Counted from the stretch's first letter, positions 33,201-46,050 are shown. The stretch is DNA of 64,000 nt from Apoderus coryli (GCA_911728435.2 OU452202.1:24345135-24409134); one strand, 5' to 3'. Numbers and translations: made by a program. The notes: generated by a model from the sequence alone, not told the origin.

Positions 33201-34853
33201 CCTTCAGAGTAGAAAAAATGATTTGAGAACTAGTTATCGAAGGCATACAAATGTGTATAAACCATAAACGCGACTATTTTGAAAAGCAATAATATTTGTG
33301 TTCTTCCCAGAGAACATAAACCCTCGTACATGTAGTAGTTTTGCATGTAAGAATTGTCGCTTTGGGGAGTAAAATTAGGTCAAAGATCGATCCACTTTCT
33401 TAATAACCTATAAATCCAGTTACATTTCAAAATGAGAACGAAATTCATGTATCAAATAATGTATTATAAGTAGTTCTACTAATTTTCGTGACTGAACAAT
33501 ATAAATTAGTGGTCAAACATGATATTGATTGACATATTTTGATAAAATCACAAAATATTTTTAATGTAAAATTTATTTGTGTTCCCCGACCATCTATAAA
33601 TATTCATCACCCTTATTTTTATTATAATGACCTCTTTAATTTTCCAGGATGTCGCTTTCATTAATCCCGCCAATGTTGTGTTCGTCTATATGCTCGTTAG
33701 AGACTTGGTTCAAGAGGATATTGAATATGAACAAGATCTACAGGCTGTGGTTTTAACATGTTTATATCTATCGTATTCATATATGGGTAAAGTATATAAC
33801 TGAAATGTAGTTTAGACAGAAAACTTCTAACCTTATTGAAACAATATTTCTGTATCAATCCTGTGTCAAATTTACATCATTGATCATCCTGTTGGCTTTT
33901 TCAAAGCAACTTTTCGTGAATGCGTAAATCTACACTAGAATTTGATGCAGGATTTATCTAAAACTATTGTTTCTATAACTGCAATGTATTTTAAGTCATT
34001 TAACATGTTTCTATAACATTTCCAATTCACTGAATTACACGACCGCTATCGTCTTCGAAAATACATACAGTGTCTTTAGGCGAATTAAGGAATTTTCCAT
34101 GCTTGAGGTGGCCATGAGCCTCGTCAGAAAACAAAATGTTAAATGTTACAAGCACTTAGTTACTTTGTTAGACGATTTATGCACATTTAAAGAACTTGCG
34201 TTCTTCCGAATTGAGAAGGATCCTAGGATTTGCATTCTCTACGGATTCGTCCATTCTTGATAACCTTGGTCGTCTGGATTTTAGTTGATCCAGTTTTGAA
34301 TCGGTCTCCTCAAACTCTTTGATCCATTTCCCAATAAGAAAACATTCGGAGCATCATTTAAATTATGCAAACCACGATCACATCTCGCACACAGAACGAG
34401 TGGTCCGCTCCCGAGAATCAAGATATGGACCTATTCCCCACGTCCACCAAATGAGTTGAGCAGGAGCTGTTCTTAACTTTATTTTGTTTTTGACAAGTCG
34501 AATTTCAATTTCCAACTTTTGCTTTGCCGTGTTGCCTGTGTAATAGGCATGGTTTGTACAGAATAAGTGTTTAATTCATCTTACGATTTTTAGGTAACGA
34601 AATATCCTACCCGCTTAAACCTTTCCTGGTCGAAGACTCCAAAGAGACATTCTGGGACCGTTGCTTAGACATCGTCAACAAACTATCATCAAACATGCTG
34701 CGAATCAATGCAGAACCAGGTTATTTCACAGAAATCTTCACCGAACTGAAAGCGTGCGGTATCGGCAACATTGTCACCAACAACATGGCGACGATGGGCT
34801 GTCAAACGGTACCCATGGTGCCTTGTAATACTGGCAGTACACAAACCGCCTGA
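30259..34853 (+). CDS. Cdk5alpha: Cdk5 activator p35 homologue (3 exons)
   Basis: Regulatory subunit that binds and activates Cdk5 in neurons. Exons: 30259-31014, 33648-33786 and 34594-34853, giving 384 codons plus stop, with GT-AG junctions in phase. It starts [14 protein letters not shown]; glycine at position 2 fits the N-myristoylation that anchors p35 to membrane. Residues about 20-200 are low-complexity and Asn/Gln-rich, with a short basic part ([16 protein letters not shown]). The CDK5-activator domain starts near residue 208 ([37 protein letters not shown]) and runs through exon 2 ([16 protein letters not shown]) and exon 3 ([35 protein letters not shown]). The C-terminus ends STQTA. 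Introns hold mariner and Tc-type relics. Length is between the vertebrate and fly proteins. Confidence 0.95.
31140..31290 (-). pseudogene. mariner C-terminal relic in Cdk5 activator intron 1
   Basis: Minus-strand fragments include a [21 protein letters not shown] stretch, parallel to the mariner C-terminal pattern (F..H..E.P...W.KCFE.W..R). Weak but in the expected order. It shares words with the relic at 21470-21660 (GCTTCTACCGCTTC/GCTTCCACCGCTTC). Confidence 0.45.
31300..32770. other. Intron 1 of the Cdk5 activator, little recognisable
   Basis: AT-rich intron. At 32330-32470 it carries a dispersed-repeat signature (CTTTCGATGTTCTGAAAGG and the end GGACACCCTGTATATAAT). No gene inside. Confidence 0.4.
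32775..33328 (+). mobile_element. Short mariner copy with both ends, in Cdk5 activator intron 1
   Basis: The left end TTACGAGGGTCTCC (32777) and right end AACCCTCGTACAT (33309-33321) are in inverted orientation, as expected for mariner termini. The interior retains [11 protein letters not shown] (near 33018-33050) and a C-terminal piece: [18 protein letters not shown], then [14 protein letters not shown] followed by a stop at about 33286. Most of the transposase is deleted. At about 550 bp it is an internally deleted, non-autonomous copy. Confidence 0.75.
34040..34490 (-). pseudogene. Tc3/mariner-like transposase relic in Cdk5 activator intron 2
   Basis: Minus-strand fragments in order: a damaged start, [20 protein letters not shown] (helix-turn-helix linker, W...F.ETGS.....SPGRP), [18 protein letters not shown], and much further [20 protein letters not shown] (SDEAHFHL catalytic region). 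The pattern corresponds to the insect transposases often annotated as Tc3-like. Large central deletion and several frameshifts. Confidence 0.65.
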
Positions 34854-34952
34854 CGCAAGGAGATAACCGTAGTTAAATTGAGTCTTGCCGAGATGCCACC
34901 AGTACCTTGTGAGGTATAATTCGTATTATACTAGAACAATATTGGTGATAAG

Positions 34953-34962
34953 TAATAAATAA
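34953..34962 (+). terminator. Poly(A) signals of the Cdk5 activator gene
   Basis: Two overlapping AATAAA hexamers (34953-34958 and 34957-34962) lie about 100 bp after the stop codon, the likely polyadenylation signal. Confidence 0.55.
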
Positions 34963-34979
34963 AAGTTATTTTTTAACTC

Positions 34980-35930
34980 ATAATAAAACATTTGATGGAG
35001 AAACTCGGACGTGGATCGGGGATATTTGGTGTAATCCAAATTATGATCATGTTTCGATAGGTTTCGAAAAGAGAATTGCTAATAAATAAATTTATATGAA
35101 AGTTAGGATATTTCTTAAACGTCTACCGAATAGCTCGTGGCCAAAATAAGTATATTATTTAATAAGAAATATTAATTGTATTAAAACACTAGGTAATTTT
35201 TCTTGTGTTGGTTTGGGTTTCGTCTTTATTGTCAATTCCAATCAAACTACAAAAATTTAACATATTTCGTATGAACCAGATAGACGGATATTCTGGCTAT
35301 TCCGGGCTTCTAGTTTATAGAGCATAAACGATAAATATATGCCTGCAGTCGCAACAGATTAGAATTTTGAAAATGGAGCGAAATATGAACCTTCATCAGC
35401 TTGTAATAGTGGCGGCTAGATGGACTTTTTGTTATAGAAAATTTATTTAAGTATTTTTGAAATCAACTTTTTCGTCCATTCATTTGAGAACATACTTATT
35501 TTGTGCACGTCTCTTTGATTGACTTTGATTTATCTTTTCGTAATTTGCTAAATAAATAACTAGTAAATTTCTGATTCTGTTACTCTACACGTAAATTCAT
35601 AGTGATTTCAAAGGCATCCATATTATATTTTTTCTCAACTCAGACATTCAAATAATGCTTTTCAACTCCAAGGACATGACCACTAAAGTCAACTTCATTA
35701 CAAGAGAATCTATTATGTCATTGATTTATACTATACACATACCGCGTAGCACGGCCGTTGATGACAGATGAATGCAATGAAATTGACTCTATAAACCTAA
35801 GGATAACACTTATTAATATTATTCGACCAAGCCAAAGATTCCAAACCAAGCATTACTAATCATTTACTAATAATTGTTAACGAAGGCATCCCAAGATAAG
35901 GGTACGAGAGCAACTGTTTATATATATATT
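34980..35930. other. Intergenic, nothing recognised
   Basis: No coding or repeat structure that I can identify. Confidence 0.3.
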
Positions 35931-35939
35931 GAGCCTTGG

Positions 35940-36230
35940 CAACACTGTCGTGAAGATATTCATGTGGCAATTTATTACGAATTTCGGCATGAATCAACAG
36001 TGGAGACCTTTACCACTATGAAACGCTGATATAACGAGATGAATCATGGCAGGTATTATCTCACTGCCGAAGTTCGTGAAGGCCATCAAAAAATGAGTTG
36101 TCGTGCAAAAACTGATAACGCTCTTGTAATATACTGTGACCACAATCTCACAGTATATTACATTCTGGGTTCGGATTCAGGTGAATCGTACTCGAGTCGG
36201 GAATACGGATACTTTCAAAGTAGACCGTTT
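35940..36230 (+). pseudogene. mariner N-terminal relic
   Basis: The plus strand reads IYYEFRHESTVETFTTMKR, a stop, then NEMNHGRYYLTAEVREGHQK, comparable to the mariner N-terminal linker (W...F..GR.S..D..REGRPK). It is cut by the LINE starting at about 36233. Confidence 0.5.
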
Positions 36231-36232
36231 CA

Positions 36233-37370
36233 GCTATAGAAAATTTTATAAATAGCGCTTTTGAGAGTAGAAGGCTTGTGGGGGCTTCTTTTCTTGATTT
36301 AACAAAGGCGTTTGATTGCGTCTCACACGATATCTTGTTGGGTAAACTGGAGCGATACGGTATGAGTGCGAATTCGATTCGTTTGCTGAGTTCCTATCTC
36401 ACTGGTAGGAATGTTGTAACGATGTTTGAGTCAAAGTCTTCTCAGCCCCTGTTGAGCTCTTGTGGAGTCCCACAGGGCTCGGTGCTCGGACCTCTAATGT
36501 TTTTGATTTTCATTAATGATTTACCGCTACATCTGCCATGCTCTGACCTGACATTGTTTGCAGACGATTCAACTATTGTCGATGTTGAACTGTCGAGTGA
36601 TGTTCTGGCCTCAAGTATGATTAATTCACAGTCGAGGGCTGCTGACTGGTTTTCAGCTAACAAACTCTGTATGAATGCCAATAAAACAGCTACTAAAATA
36701 TTTACATTATGTGAGACGGATGTTGCTGTTTCTGATGGTCTGTTAAAGTTTTTGGGTGTCACTTTGGACCAAAAGCTAACCTGGGCGGGTCATGTCGAGG
36801 TTACCATTGCCAAGTTGTCTAAAATTGTGTTCATGTTGCGAAGCTTGAAGGGTGAAGTATCTTTTAATGTTTTGAAATCAGCATATTATGGCCTTTTTCA
36901 CAGTGTGGCTTCATATACTTTGTCAATTTGGTGACACTCTTGTCATGCTAGTCGGGTATTCGCAATCCAAAGACGAGTGGTTCGAATAATGACAGATTTA
37001 AAGTTTAGAGAGGATGTCAGACCTAAATTTAAAGAATGTAAAATAATTACACTCCCGTGTCTCTATATCTACAATTCAATTATGTATGTGAAAAATAATT
37101 ACAATCTGTACATAAGGAATGATGAAGTTCACAACCACAATACCAGAAACAAAAATGACATTCTTCCTGAATATATGAGGTTGGGTAGAAGCAGAAATTC
37201 TGTGAATTATTATGGTCCCACATGCTATAATCATTCGCCAGATAGTTTGAAAACACTGAGCCTCGCAATGTTCAAAAATAGATTAAAGAACTACTTAATT
37301 GACCAGGCTTTTTACTCCATTGATAAATTCCTCAGCACGGATACGGGCACTGTCTAAAGAGATAGGGTAA
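36233..37370 (+). pseudogene. 5'-truncated LINE with one nonsense codon
   Basis: Reverse transcriptase and C-terminal domain of a non-LTR element. It begins in frame at AIENFINSAFESRRLV and continues SFLDLTKAFDCVSHDILL, SCGVPQGSVLGPLMFLIFIN, the catalytic LFADDSTI and LKFLGVTLDQKLTWAGHV. A TGA at 36932-36934 is the only interruption; the same frame continues RVFAIQRRVVRIMTDL to a stop after DKFLSTDTGTV at 37357. The C-terminal DQAFYSIDKFLS resembles the copy at 59403-60115, so these two belong to one family, distinct from the 11298/27838/58110 family. No tail resolved. Confidence 0.9.
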
Positions 37371-37530
37371 TAATGCACCACGCGGATCTGCCCGTCAAAA
37401 CTGGGCATCATTTATCGAAAAACTACAGAAAAGCTGCTTTATAACGTGGGACTTCAAAAATTTGTTGTAAAATAAGGTACGAAATAACCGTCTACGTTAT
37501 AAACGAGCTTTACTGTAGCTTTTCGTTATA

Positions 37531-37960
37531 TCATAAATGTTGCCCAGTATTGACCGACAGATCATTACCGCCTCCGCCTAGTGCATTATTACCGAATCCC
37601 TTCATACAGTGTCCGTGTACCTGAAGAAAGTATCCGGATACATATATTTGCGAAGTTGCGACTCTAATAAAATACAACCAATGGACAATTCTTCCAGTCC
37701 GTCTCCCCACCGTAAAAACATACTGGAACGAGGGATCTAGAATGCCTAATTCTAGTGATAAATCGGTTAGCAATTGTGTCCGAAAGTTCAAAAATGTATC
37801 TGGATACTTCAGATGTATCCGGATAGATTTTATATAGGAAATGTACTCGAGTATCGAATACTATATTTTCCAAAGCGGATACAGTGCTCTGGAAAGTACT
37901 CAAGTCCCCTTTCGGATAATGAAATTGTATCCGAATACTGCCCAGCATCATACCATGAAC
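37531..37960. mobile_element. Cluster of GTATCCGGATAC-type motifs (probable hAT-like MITE)
   Basis: Palindromic words of the type GTATCCGGATAC occur at about 37628 and, in variants, near 37796, 37812, 37870, 37907 and 37926, on both strands. GCCCAGTATTGAC at 37542 and ACTGCCCAGCATC at 37936 may mark the ends but do not form a clean inverted repeat. Many short palindromic subterminal sites are typical of hAT-type non-autonomous elements. The open frames here are by-products. Confidence 0.4.
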
Positions 37961-38585
37961 ATTTAGCTGTGGAAAGGATGGTTTCGTTGGACAACAATGC
38001 AAAAAAGCACACTCAGCCGTAAGTTTTATGCAAGTCCTTAAAACAACATACAACATAAAATTATGCATTAATTATGACAAACAAATATACCCATACACTG
38101 ACAGGACAAGATAATTCAAAATATTGACCACTTTTGATAAATATGGAGTAAAGAAAAGCAGATTATGGATGCCTTAAACCAAGTTTTAAAAAGTGAAATA
38201 CAAGGAGAGCTTAAATATGTTACAAAAATAAAAATACAGTATAAAACAATGAACATTTGCTTAAAATTATTATAAAATAGTATCGAAAATGCTAAAATTT
38301 TATACAACAAAGTAAATTAAATCATATTATAGTGTTCAGTGCAACATAATATTGTTATTAAAATTAGGAATTTAAACAAAAAAAAAATATCCATTTTAGT
38401 AGTCGTAGATAATCAGTTCTCGTTTATTTATAACTATAGACTGAAAAAAAATTAATAATAATTTATTAATGGCTTAGTTTAAAACGATTTTTTGACTGTT
38501 GTGATAATATATCTTAAGAAAAGTAGCTACACAGAATTAAGACAGAATGCAAAGTGATCTACTGTGAATGGTATATATGTAAGTA

Positions 38586-38842
38586 CTGGGTAATATTTAT
38601 AAACGCACACCCTCTTTAACTTTGTTGTGTCACCCTGTAGAAGGAAATGTTAAATACAAAAGTTTTAGGGCTTAATATAAACTATTTACAACATATATTA
38701 TTGTATATACAGGGTGTCCCAGTAACGAGTTAGAAATAGAACCTGGGTCTATATTAAACGGTTCAATAAGAATGCGCAATAAAACAAAGATTTTTCAAAA
38801 ATTAAATGTAAAGGGGGTGTGTGTTTATGAATAATCACCCAG
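38586..38842. mobile_element. 257-bp MITE with TA target sites and nested inverted repeat
   Basis: The left end CTGGGTAATATTTATAAACG and following CACACCCTCTTTA match the reverse complement of the right end (CTGGGTGATTATTCATAAAC, ACACACCCCCTTTA). TA flanks both sides (38584-38585, 38843-38844), as for Tc1/mariner-type insertions. Inside, TCACCCTGTAG (38631) and TACAGGGTGTCCC (38708) form a second inverted pair. Confidence 0.7.
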
Positions 38843-38844
38843 TA

Positions 38845-40240
38845 CATTAATATTACATAATTTCTTAATGGAACACACTGTATTGTATTTATTGCTCAGA
38901 TTCAATTCCATTTCTAATCACTTTTCTAATAGGCATCTAATATTGCATAATTAGTAGTGTTTGTCACTTGTCTAGCTGATTCAAAAAGACTACACTAATA
39001 TATTCAAGGACTCGAGACAGCGGGGGCCCTGATTCCATATGTATCGATATTTAAACTGCATCATTCCAAAATTTTCGTTATATAGGTAAAACGCGTTATT
39101 TTAATTCAACAGATTCGTTATGATAGGCAATAATATATATGATTCTCAATATTTAAATAACTTTATAAATGGTTGAAGTAATGCCCAATCTCATTTTCTT
39201 ACCAGTTAATTCAGTTCTCAAGAAATGCTGGACGAACGTTTTGGATAGTACAAAAAAGAATGTTTTCAGAGCTTAAGAATCCTACTGATTTTTAATATGT
39301 ACGAGGTTAAAAAAGGCTTCGTTTTAAAGCAAAATTCATCTTGCCCCCCTTCCTAAAGAAATTGTTGCCTTGTGTTCTACATTTTTTAAAATAATAACAT
39401 TTTTTAACGGTTTTACACAAAAATAAATTGAACATGATTTCGAGAAAATGTTGACAAAATTGAAATTTCGAGGAAAGGCGCCTTTGACCCACCCCCAGAA
39501 TGAAAAGAGGGGAAGTAAGTCGAGTAGCAGTAGAGTAGTAATACCTTCGTACTAAAAAAATCCTATTTTGCCAAAAATGCCCTGCTCTCAAACAAAACCG
39601 ACGAGTCCAAAAATTTATATTACATACTCGAGAAATTCATTTGCTTCGTTTTGATATTTTCAGGAAAACATCTATATCTAGCAGTAGGTACAGACTAACC
39701 ACAAAATATACTAGAAAAATACAAGGTGTTCCATATAAAATATCATTGTTTGCTATACTTAACTTTCTAAAGGAACCGGATATAGCGTATACCATATTCA
39801 TCGAAAAGTAATATGTGAATCACTTTGTATGTCTTCAAGTTACGTTTGATAAACATAGCACAAAAGAGTAGTACAGATATCGGCATGATACCTTGATTCG
39901 GGTTCGTACAAGAACTGTCAGGACTATGCGCAGTTCAAATTTAGATGTTCGGGTTTTGTTGAACTGATTTAGAATTTAGTCGTTTGGTATTCTAGAAGAA
40001 GATCTAATGCACAACCAGTTCCGCGCAGTTCACAAACAGCTCGAGAAGTGTCCTAGAATGGTTCTAATTTCCAAACCTGAATAACACTGCTTATATAAAC
40101 TTTCAATAACGCTATACTTGAGTTTACCGAATGTGTGCTACTCTGCAGCAATGTTCGTATTGTTTACAAAATTTCTGACTAAAGTTACGAGATAAACGAA
40201 CAATAATTCAATACCAGTGAGCTCGGGAACCAGATATTCT
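38845..40240. other. Intergenic, dispersed-repeat words only
   Basis: TGTACGAGGTT near 39299 resembles a mariner end, and ACAAGGTGTTCCATATAAAA at 39720 resembles a repeat at 55303. Nothing codes for a recognisable protein. Confidence 0.35.
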
Positions 40241-40243
40241 TAC

Positions 40244-40448
40244 GCTCCGTCCTACGTGGAGAACAAACTAGAGCGCGCAATGCGTTCGAAGAGGTAAAGA
40301 CAATGTCCATTGTGGGTGATCTCGGTCTGTCAAAGAGAGCGATTTCTTATGGAAAGCCTTAAAAAACTTTGGTTTTGAGACTTTTGACTGAAATGAGCGA
40401 ATTCTTTTTTTATAAATACGCTCGTATTGTTCGAGTTTAGGACGGAGC
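40244..40448. mobile_element. Small MITE-like element with 11-bp perfect ends
   Basis: GCTCCGTCCTA at 40244-40254 and its exact complement TAGGACGGAGC at 40438-40448 bound about 205 bp of sequence with no gene. Short termini and unresolved target duplication keep this tentative. Confidence 0.45.
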
Positions 40449-40459
40449 ATTATTATGAC

Positions 40460-42570
40460 GATGTCTATAAAAAATGGAAATTGTGGGCTACGTAAATCTC
40501 GTAACTATAATTATTGTGTAAAATAAATTAATTGTTGTTAAATGAAATTATTATTTAAAATTTTTTGAATTTAAAGTCGGTCGGGTTCGTGCAATATTAA
40601 ATATTTGATTATAAAATTAGTATTTAACAAAAAATCATGAGAAAATTTTAAATAAACAAAAAAAAAATGCAAATTATAGACAAAGTTTTTTCTCGAAGAA
40701 AAACTGTGGCGTAATAATTATTATTGTGTAGTAAAATTATTCCGTAAACGTGCGGTTTAAATTATAAAATGAAAACTACGTAAATATTTATAAGATTAGT
40801 TACTAAATTTCGAAATACAGAAATTTATATTGATTAATATTAATAAGACACCACTTACCAATATGTAGCCCTGTATTTATGCGGCAATCTACAGGGTAAA
40901 TATTTTTCCATAGTAGCGACTTACAATTTTTACTGGAACGTAAAGACCCAGTGTTGCCACTTCAATTATGGCGACCCTGGAAGGGTTTCATTGACACCAA
41001 CTTCAGTTTGAGTCTAACATATTATTGAAACAAGTATTTTTTTGGCAATGTTTTATTTTTCCAGTGTTCGTTAATCTGCAAAATAGGCGTTTGGTGAACC
41101 TATGCTAGGACGTCGTTGGATGACAATATCTATCTTTCAAGTGAAGCTTTAAGCACAGCTTTCGTAATTCATGAATTTTAATCATGGCGACCGCTGAAGT
41201 GTGACTCTAGGAGTTGTTTTCACAGAGCAACTTCTTTAATCAAATTCCAGATTCATCTTTTGTAGTACAATGAGTTGGAAATATCCATGCGAATGCTTAT
41301 TTTGGTGCAAGTGCGAGCTTGTTTGTTCTTTCGATATGGCATAGCCTCTTCTCTTTTAACTGTGGCTAATAATGGTGACCAGTACCTGTAAACAGAAATC
41401 ATTTCAGTTTTAATTGGCCACTTTCCATATCGACTGAAAAATGCACAAGTAAGCTTCTCAAGTTGAGGCTGAAAATCCTTGTGCTATGAAATTATGTAGG
41501 TAAATATTTAAAAACGGTTTATCACAAGGTTGTGATGATAATACCTCAAGGTTAAAGCTTTTTAATACTTCTAATCTCATTACCATACCCTGTGAATTGC
41601 CATGTGAATATACACCCTTTGGGGGAATTTGTTTAGATATTTACAATTAAATATCTGAATTAAATTAACTGTTTTCGATGATATAGTTACGAAAAGCTAT
41701 TATATTTCATAAATAATCAAGTAAATTGTTTTTGTTTCTTTAGGGTATATTTTTTGTTTGATATACCTACTTACCAAATATTTTTTCTAATTATTTTTTA
41801 TCAGTTGTTTTACTTCAAATGATTGCCATTTTTTCGCGAAATATATTTAAAAAAATAGGACAATATTTTTACACTAGGTCCGCATCAAAGAAATCTGCAC
41901 GTTGGATTATTTCGTAAGGAATATGCATCGTACTATTAATCAGTTCTACGAGTATATTACTTAAACGATAATTGCTTTTCGGAACTACAGTCACAATAAA
42001 AAAAAATCCATATTACTGTTAAACTTTCGTTTTGAATTTTCATTCACTTTGTATAAATTGTACAGCAAAATAACAAAAAAATATCTTATACCCATCAAAT
42101 GGGTGTATCGTACCAATCATGTGTTGGTAGTTATGATTTCACCCTTTTTTATTTTTATATTATAGACGTAGTTAGTTAAGGTACTTGTTGTTTTAGATAT
42201 TTTAAATAATTACTTAGTGGTTTTTATATTTTAGGTATCTAACGTTTTATATGTGTGTTAGTTATTTTAATAATAATTATTGTTACACTTTTTCTAAAAT
42301 AATTGGCGTAAGCTGTCATTGTTTGTTTTTAATATGTGTATAGTGACATTAATGGAAGTTTAGCTGGAGTATTTCCTTCCTTAAACAATTGTTCTTGATA
42401 GCCTTTGGCAAAGCATTTACAAACCATGAAACCTACCGCTTTCGATCGCGATATGCAATATAATCTGCCTGTAAATATTATTGTACACTGGTCTAGACTC
42501 CAGGGTATTCATGTTGCTAGCAGATATAGAGCATTGAGATTTTCGCGATCTGTTAAAAAACCCACAACTT
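40460..42570. other. Intergenic, nothing recognised
   Basis: AT-rich. No supported gene. ATGGCGACC occurs at 40970 and 41184, and a variant at 41373, without clear context. Confidence 0.3.
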
Positions 42571-42578
42571 ATATATAT

Positions 42579-43480
42579 TATATTCTTGATTTCGGATTCT
42601 TGGGTTCAAGTCTGGAGAGTAAAATATGAAATATCATTCCATTTTTTGTATAAAATTTTATTTTGAGACGTTTCGACTAAAAGTTGAAGTCTTTTTCAAT
42701 CACAAATAAAATAACAAAACATTCACATTAATGTAGAAAAAAGACTTGCATGGTTATACAATTATTGTCAAATTAATTGTTTGATTATATATATTATATT
42801 ATATATTATATATACATGCAAATTCATAATAAAATATTCATTTCTGTACATACGAGTATTAATAATATTATTAATAATCGTATTAATAATATTATATACT
42901 CGTATGTACAAATAAAATAACAAAACATTCACATTAATGTAGAAAATAGACTTACATGGTTATACAATTATTGTCAAATTAATTGTTTGATTATATATAT
43001 TATATTATATATATATGCAAATTCATAATAAAATATTCATTTTTGTACATACGAGTATTAATAATATTATTAATACTCGTATGTACAAATAAAATAACAA
43101 AACATTCACATTAATGTAGAAAATAGACTTACATGGTTATACAATTATTGTCAAATTAATTGTTTGATTATATATATTATATTATATATATATGCAAATT
43201 CATAATAAAACATTCATTTCTGTACATACAGAAATGAATATTTTATTATAAATTTTAATATGTTGTAATTATCATCAACCAATTAATTTGACAATAATTG
43301 TATAACCATGCAAGTCTTTTTTCTACATTAATGTGAATGTTTTGTTATTTTATTTGTGATTGAAACAGACTTGAACTTTCAGTCGAAACCTCTCAAAATA
43401 AAATTTTATACAAAAAATGGAATGATATTTAATATTTTACTATCCAGACTTGAACCCAAGAATCCGAAATCAAGAATATA
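42579..43480. mobile_element. Fold-back element: about 200-bp arms plus three internal tandem repeats
   Basis: The left arm 42579-42779 (start TATATTCTTGATTTCGGATT) is nearly the exact reverse complement of 43281-43480. The arms contain TTTTGAGACGTTTCGACT, a word common in dispersed insect repeats. The arm's inner part (from ACAAATAAAATAACAAAAC) is repeated in direct orientation at 42702, 42908 and 43085. The repeats are separated by ACATACGAGTATTAATA palindromes made of ATT/AAT. No coding capacity. Confidence 0.85.
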
Positions 43481-43484
43481 AATA

Positions 43485-46050
43485 TTGGAAGTCTAAGAAA
43501 ATTTAATTACGAAGTATATATATTATATATATATTTTAAACACTCCTTACAAATAATGTTAACGCTAGTTCAGGCCCTGAAGAAGTTTGATGATATTAAA
43601 CGAAATCTAGTGCCGCCGAGGTGTCGGTCGCCTTGAATATTCCAGAAAATCTTGGTCAAATGAAAAGCTCTTGTCACTATATAACACATTATCTAACTAT
43701 ATATTTTATTATTATTTAATTTTTGTTATAAATGTGTGTTTATTATTGTAATTATTATAATCGTATTAAGTATATTGAAATGCATTAATTAATTTTTTTT
43801 ATAATAAAACATGTACGTCAAACTTTGATTTGTAATATATTTTTGTAAAAAAAAAAACGCTGATGGTCAAATTAAATTTGAAAAAGCGTGATTAAAAATA
43901 AAAGTTTGTAATCACTAGTTGCATATTTGATTGGTTAGTTATTTACTCACAATTATTATGATAATTAACCATTATTATTATTATTAATTATTGTAAAAGT
44001 AATTTTTAGATTAATATAATAGATATACAGAAACCTCCTATCGAAAATGTTATTGTTTTTACTACATACTTAATAATTTTAAAATATATAAGTACCTAGG
44101 TATACCTGCTGTATTGTGTAAATTAACTGCCCACTATTAGGTGAAAAAATTAGCAAATTAGTAGGATGTTTTAAGCTCAGGATAGATATGTATTATTATT
44201 TTAGATCTCGTTAAGTGAAAAATATGTGAATAGGTCTACAAAATATACTAATAATTCCAGTAATTATTGAATAAAAACTTAGTGGGAATACGAAGCCCAA
44301 TCAAAAACAAAGTATTCTACAAAGAATTAAGTCATTTAGCTTTTATGTTAAAAAAAACCTCAAAGATTAATCACATTAATCTTTGCCAACATTAATCTTG
44401 ACTTTACCAACACAATAATTTTAAAGCTGTTCTTTAAGTTTGAAGTTTAATGACGAAAAAATATTTTTAACGTTCTTTAAATTAAAATTAAGGAACGTTA
44501 TGATTTAGGTATCAATTTTGAATTTTTACGAAGACATAAAGTACGAATAGTGGACACTTAATTCGCATAATGCAGTACGACACAATTATTTTCTATTTCA
44601 GTCCCATGAGTGATATTTTAGTTTTTGTCAAGTAGATTTTAAACGTTATAGTTGAACAAATAAATGTAGGAAAGCGAAAAATGTACTGTTGTTTTATTAT
44701 ATGAAACTTGATCAATATTGAGCGTTCAAATTCGAGACAGTCAAGGCTCACAGAAGTATCGTTCACTCGTGCTTTTGAGATTACTATATGGTAGCAGCAA
44801 AGATTAATCTTTGGTAGCAGTATTTTTGATATTATGATTTTACAGTAGTGATGACAAAGATGTGTCATCATCTAAGTCGCACACTATCACTCGTTGACAT
44901 CCAGGGCTATGTCATGAACTTGCTGGATGATTTCTCTTATTGTTCGACGTCGATCTTGGATTGGTGTCAGTTATTGTATGATAAACTTTAGCTTAAAAGT
45001 CGATCTATGGATAATTCTAAAAGAACGAACACTTTAATCTTCTATAGATTCGGAATTAATTTCTGTCGTCCTGTCAATACAAAGAAATATATCACTATCA
45101 CTATATAGCTAAATGATATTTTTGTTGAGTTCGTTTGACAATAGATATGTCAAAATCTCGTACGAAGCTGAGTGCTATATTGAACCTCAGAAAAATAAAT
45201 AGGAATGTCATCTAATTTCAATGTTTGTCTTCATAACATAAAGGTCAATATTTACCTTTTTAATGACAGAAGGAGTGCATGTAAACAATTATTACTATTT
45301 ATTAAGAAATTATAAAATATAAAGCATATTATGAATTTACAATTATTTTTGCTTATTATATTACTGTCAAGTTTGCAACTAGGTGTATAGTACTCGTATA
45401 TTTAAACAACTCATGTTAACTACTATCTCTGCAAAATCCAAAAATCTACGCCATTGTACTTACCTGTGACACGTAACCTTACTCGGAAAATCACTCGACG
45501 TGCAAACTAAGCACTTTTTCTCCCCATTATTTAAAGGAAACCCAGTTTTACACACTACAAATGCAGTAAAGTAGAAGAGTCTCGTAAAATTCACTTAATT
45601 CGCGTTATAAAACTGTACGTAGCACTACTCGCACTCCACACGTCAACGTAACGTGTAAATATAAACAAATCCCTCCGCGGGTAGCCACACATTTATATCC
45701 GGAGAACTGATTTTTGTGAATCATTATATTTGATTGTTTTCTTGACGTTAAATAGTTTATGAACATAATATTGGAAGCCGAAAACAAAAAGAAATATTAT
45801 AAATATTGTATAGTTCTGCAATGTAAGAACACTGTGACCAACCCTAATAAAAATTTACACTGGGATGTGAAATACGAGTTCTGATTCTATGAATAAAACG
45901 AACAATTGGCAACAGTGTTAGATTTTATTAGTAAAAATGTAAAGGTTATGTAGGATGTAGGCTACAAACATTTTTGTGATTAGTTTCTTGTTATGCCACT
46001 TCTATTTTCATTTATTTTTCTGAGCATTGAACTAATATTATTCAATGGCA
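43485..46050. other. Intergenic, nothing recognised
   Basis: AT-rich. Repeated short words around AAGATTAATC at 44365-44400 and 44800-44815 and (TA)n runs near 43520. No gene supported. Confidence 0.3.

Noticed and set aside
37664..38068. 134-codon minus-strand frame as a gene
   Set aside because: It runs through the GTATCCGGATAC motif cluster and contains no recognisable domain; probably a by-product of a mobile element.
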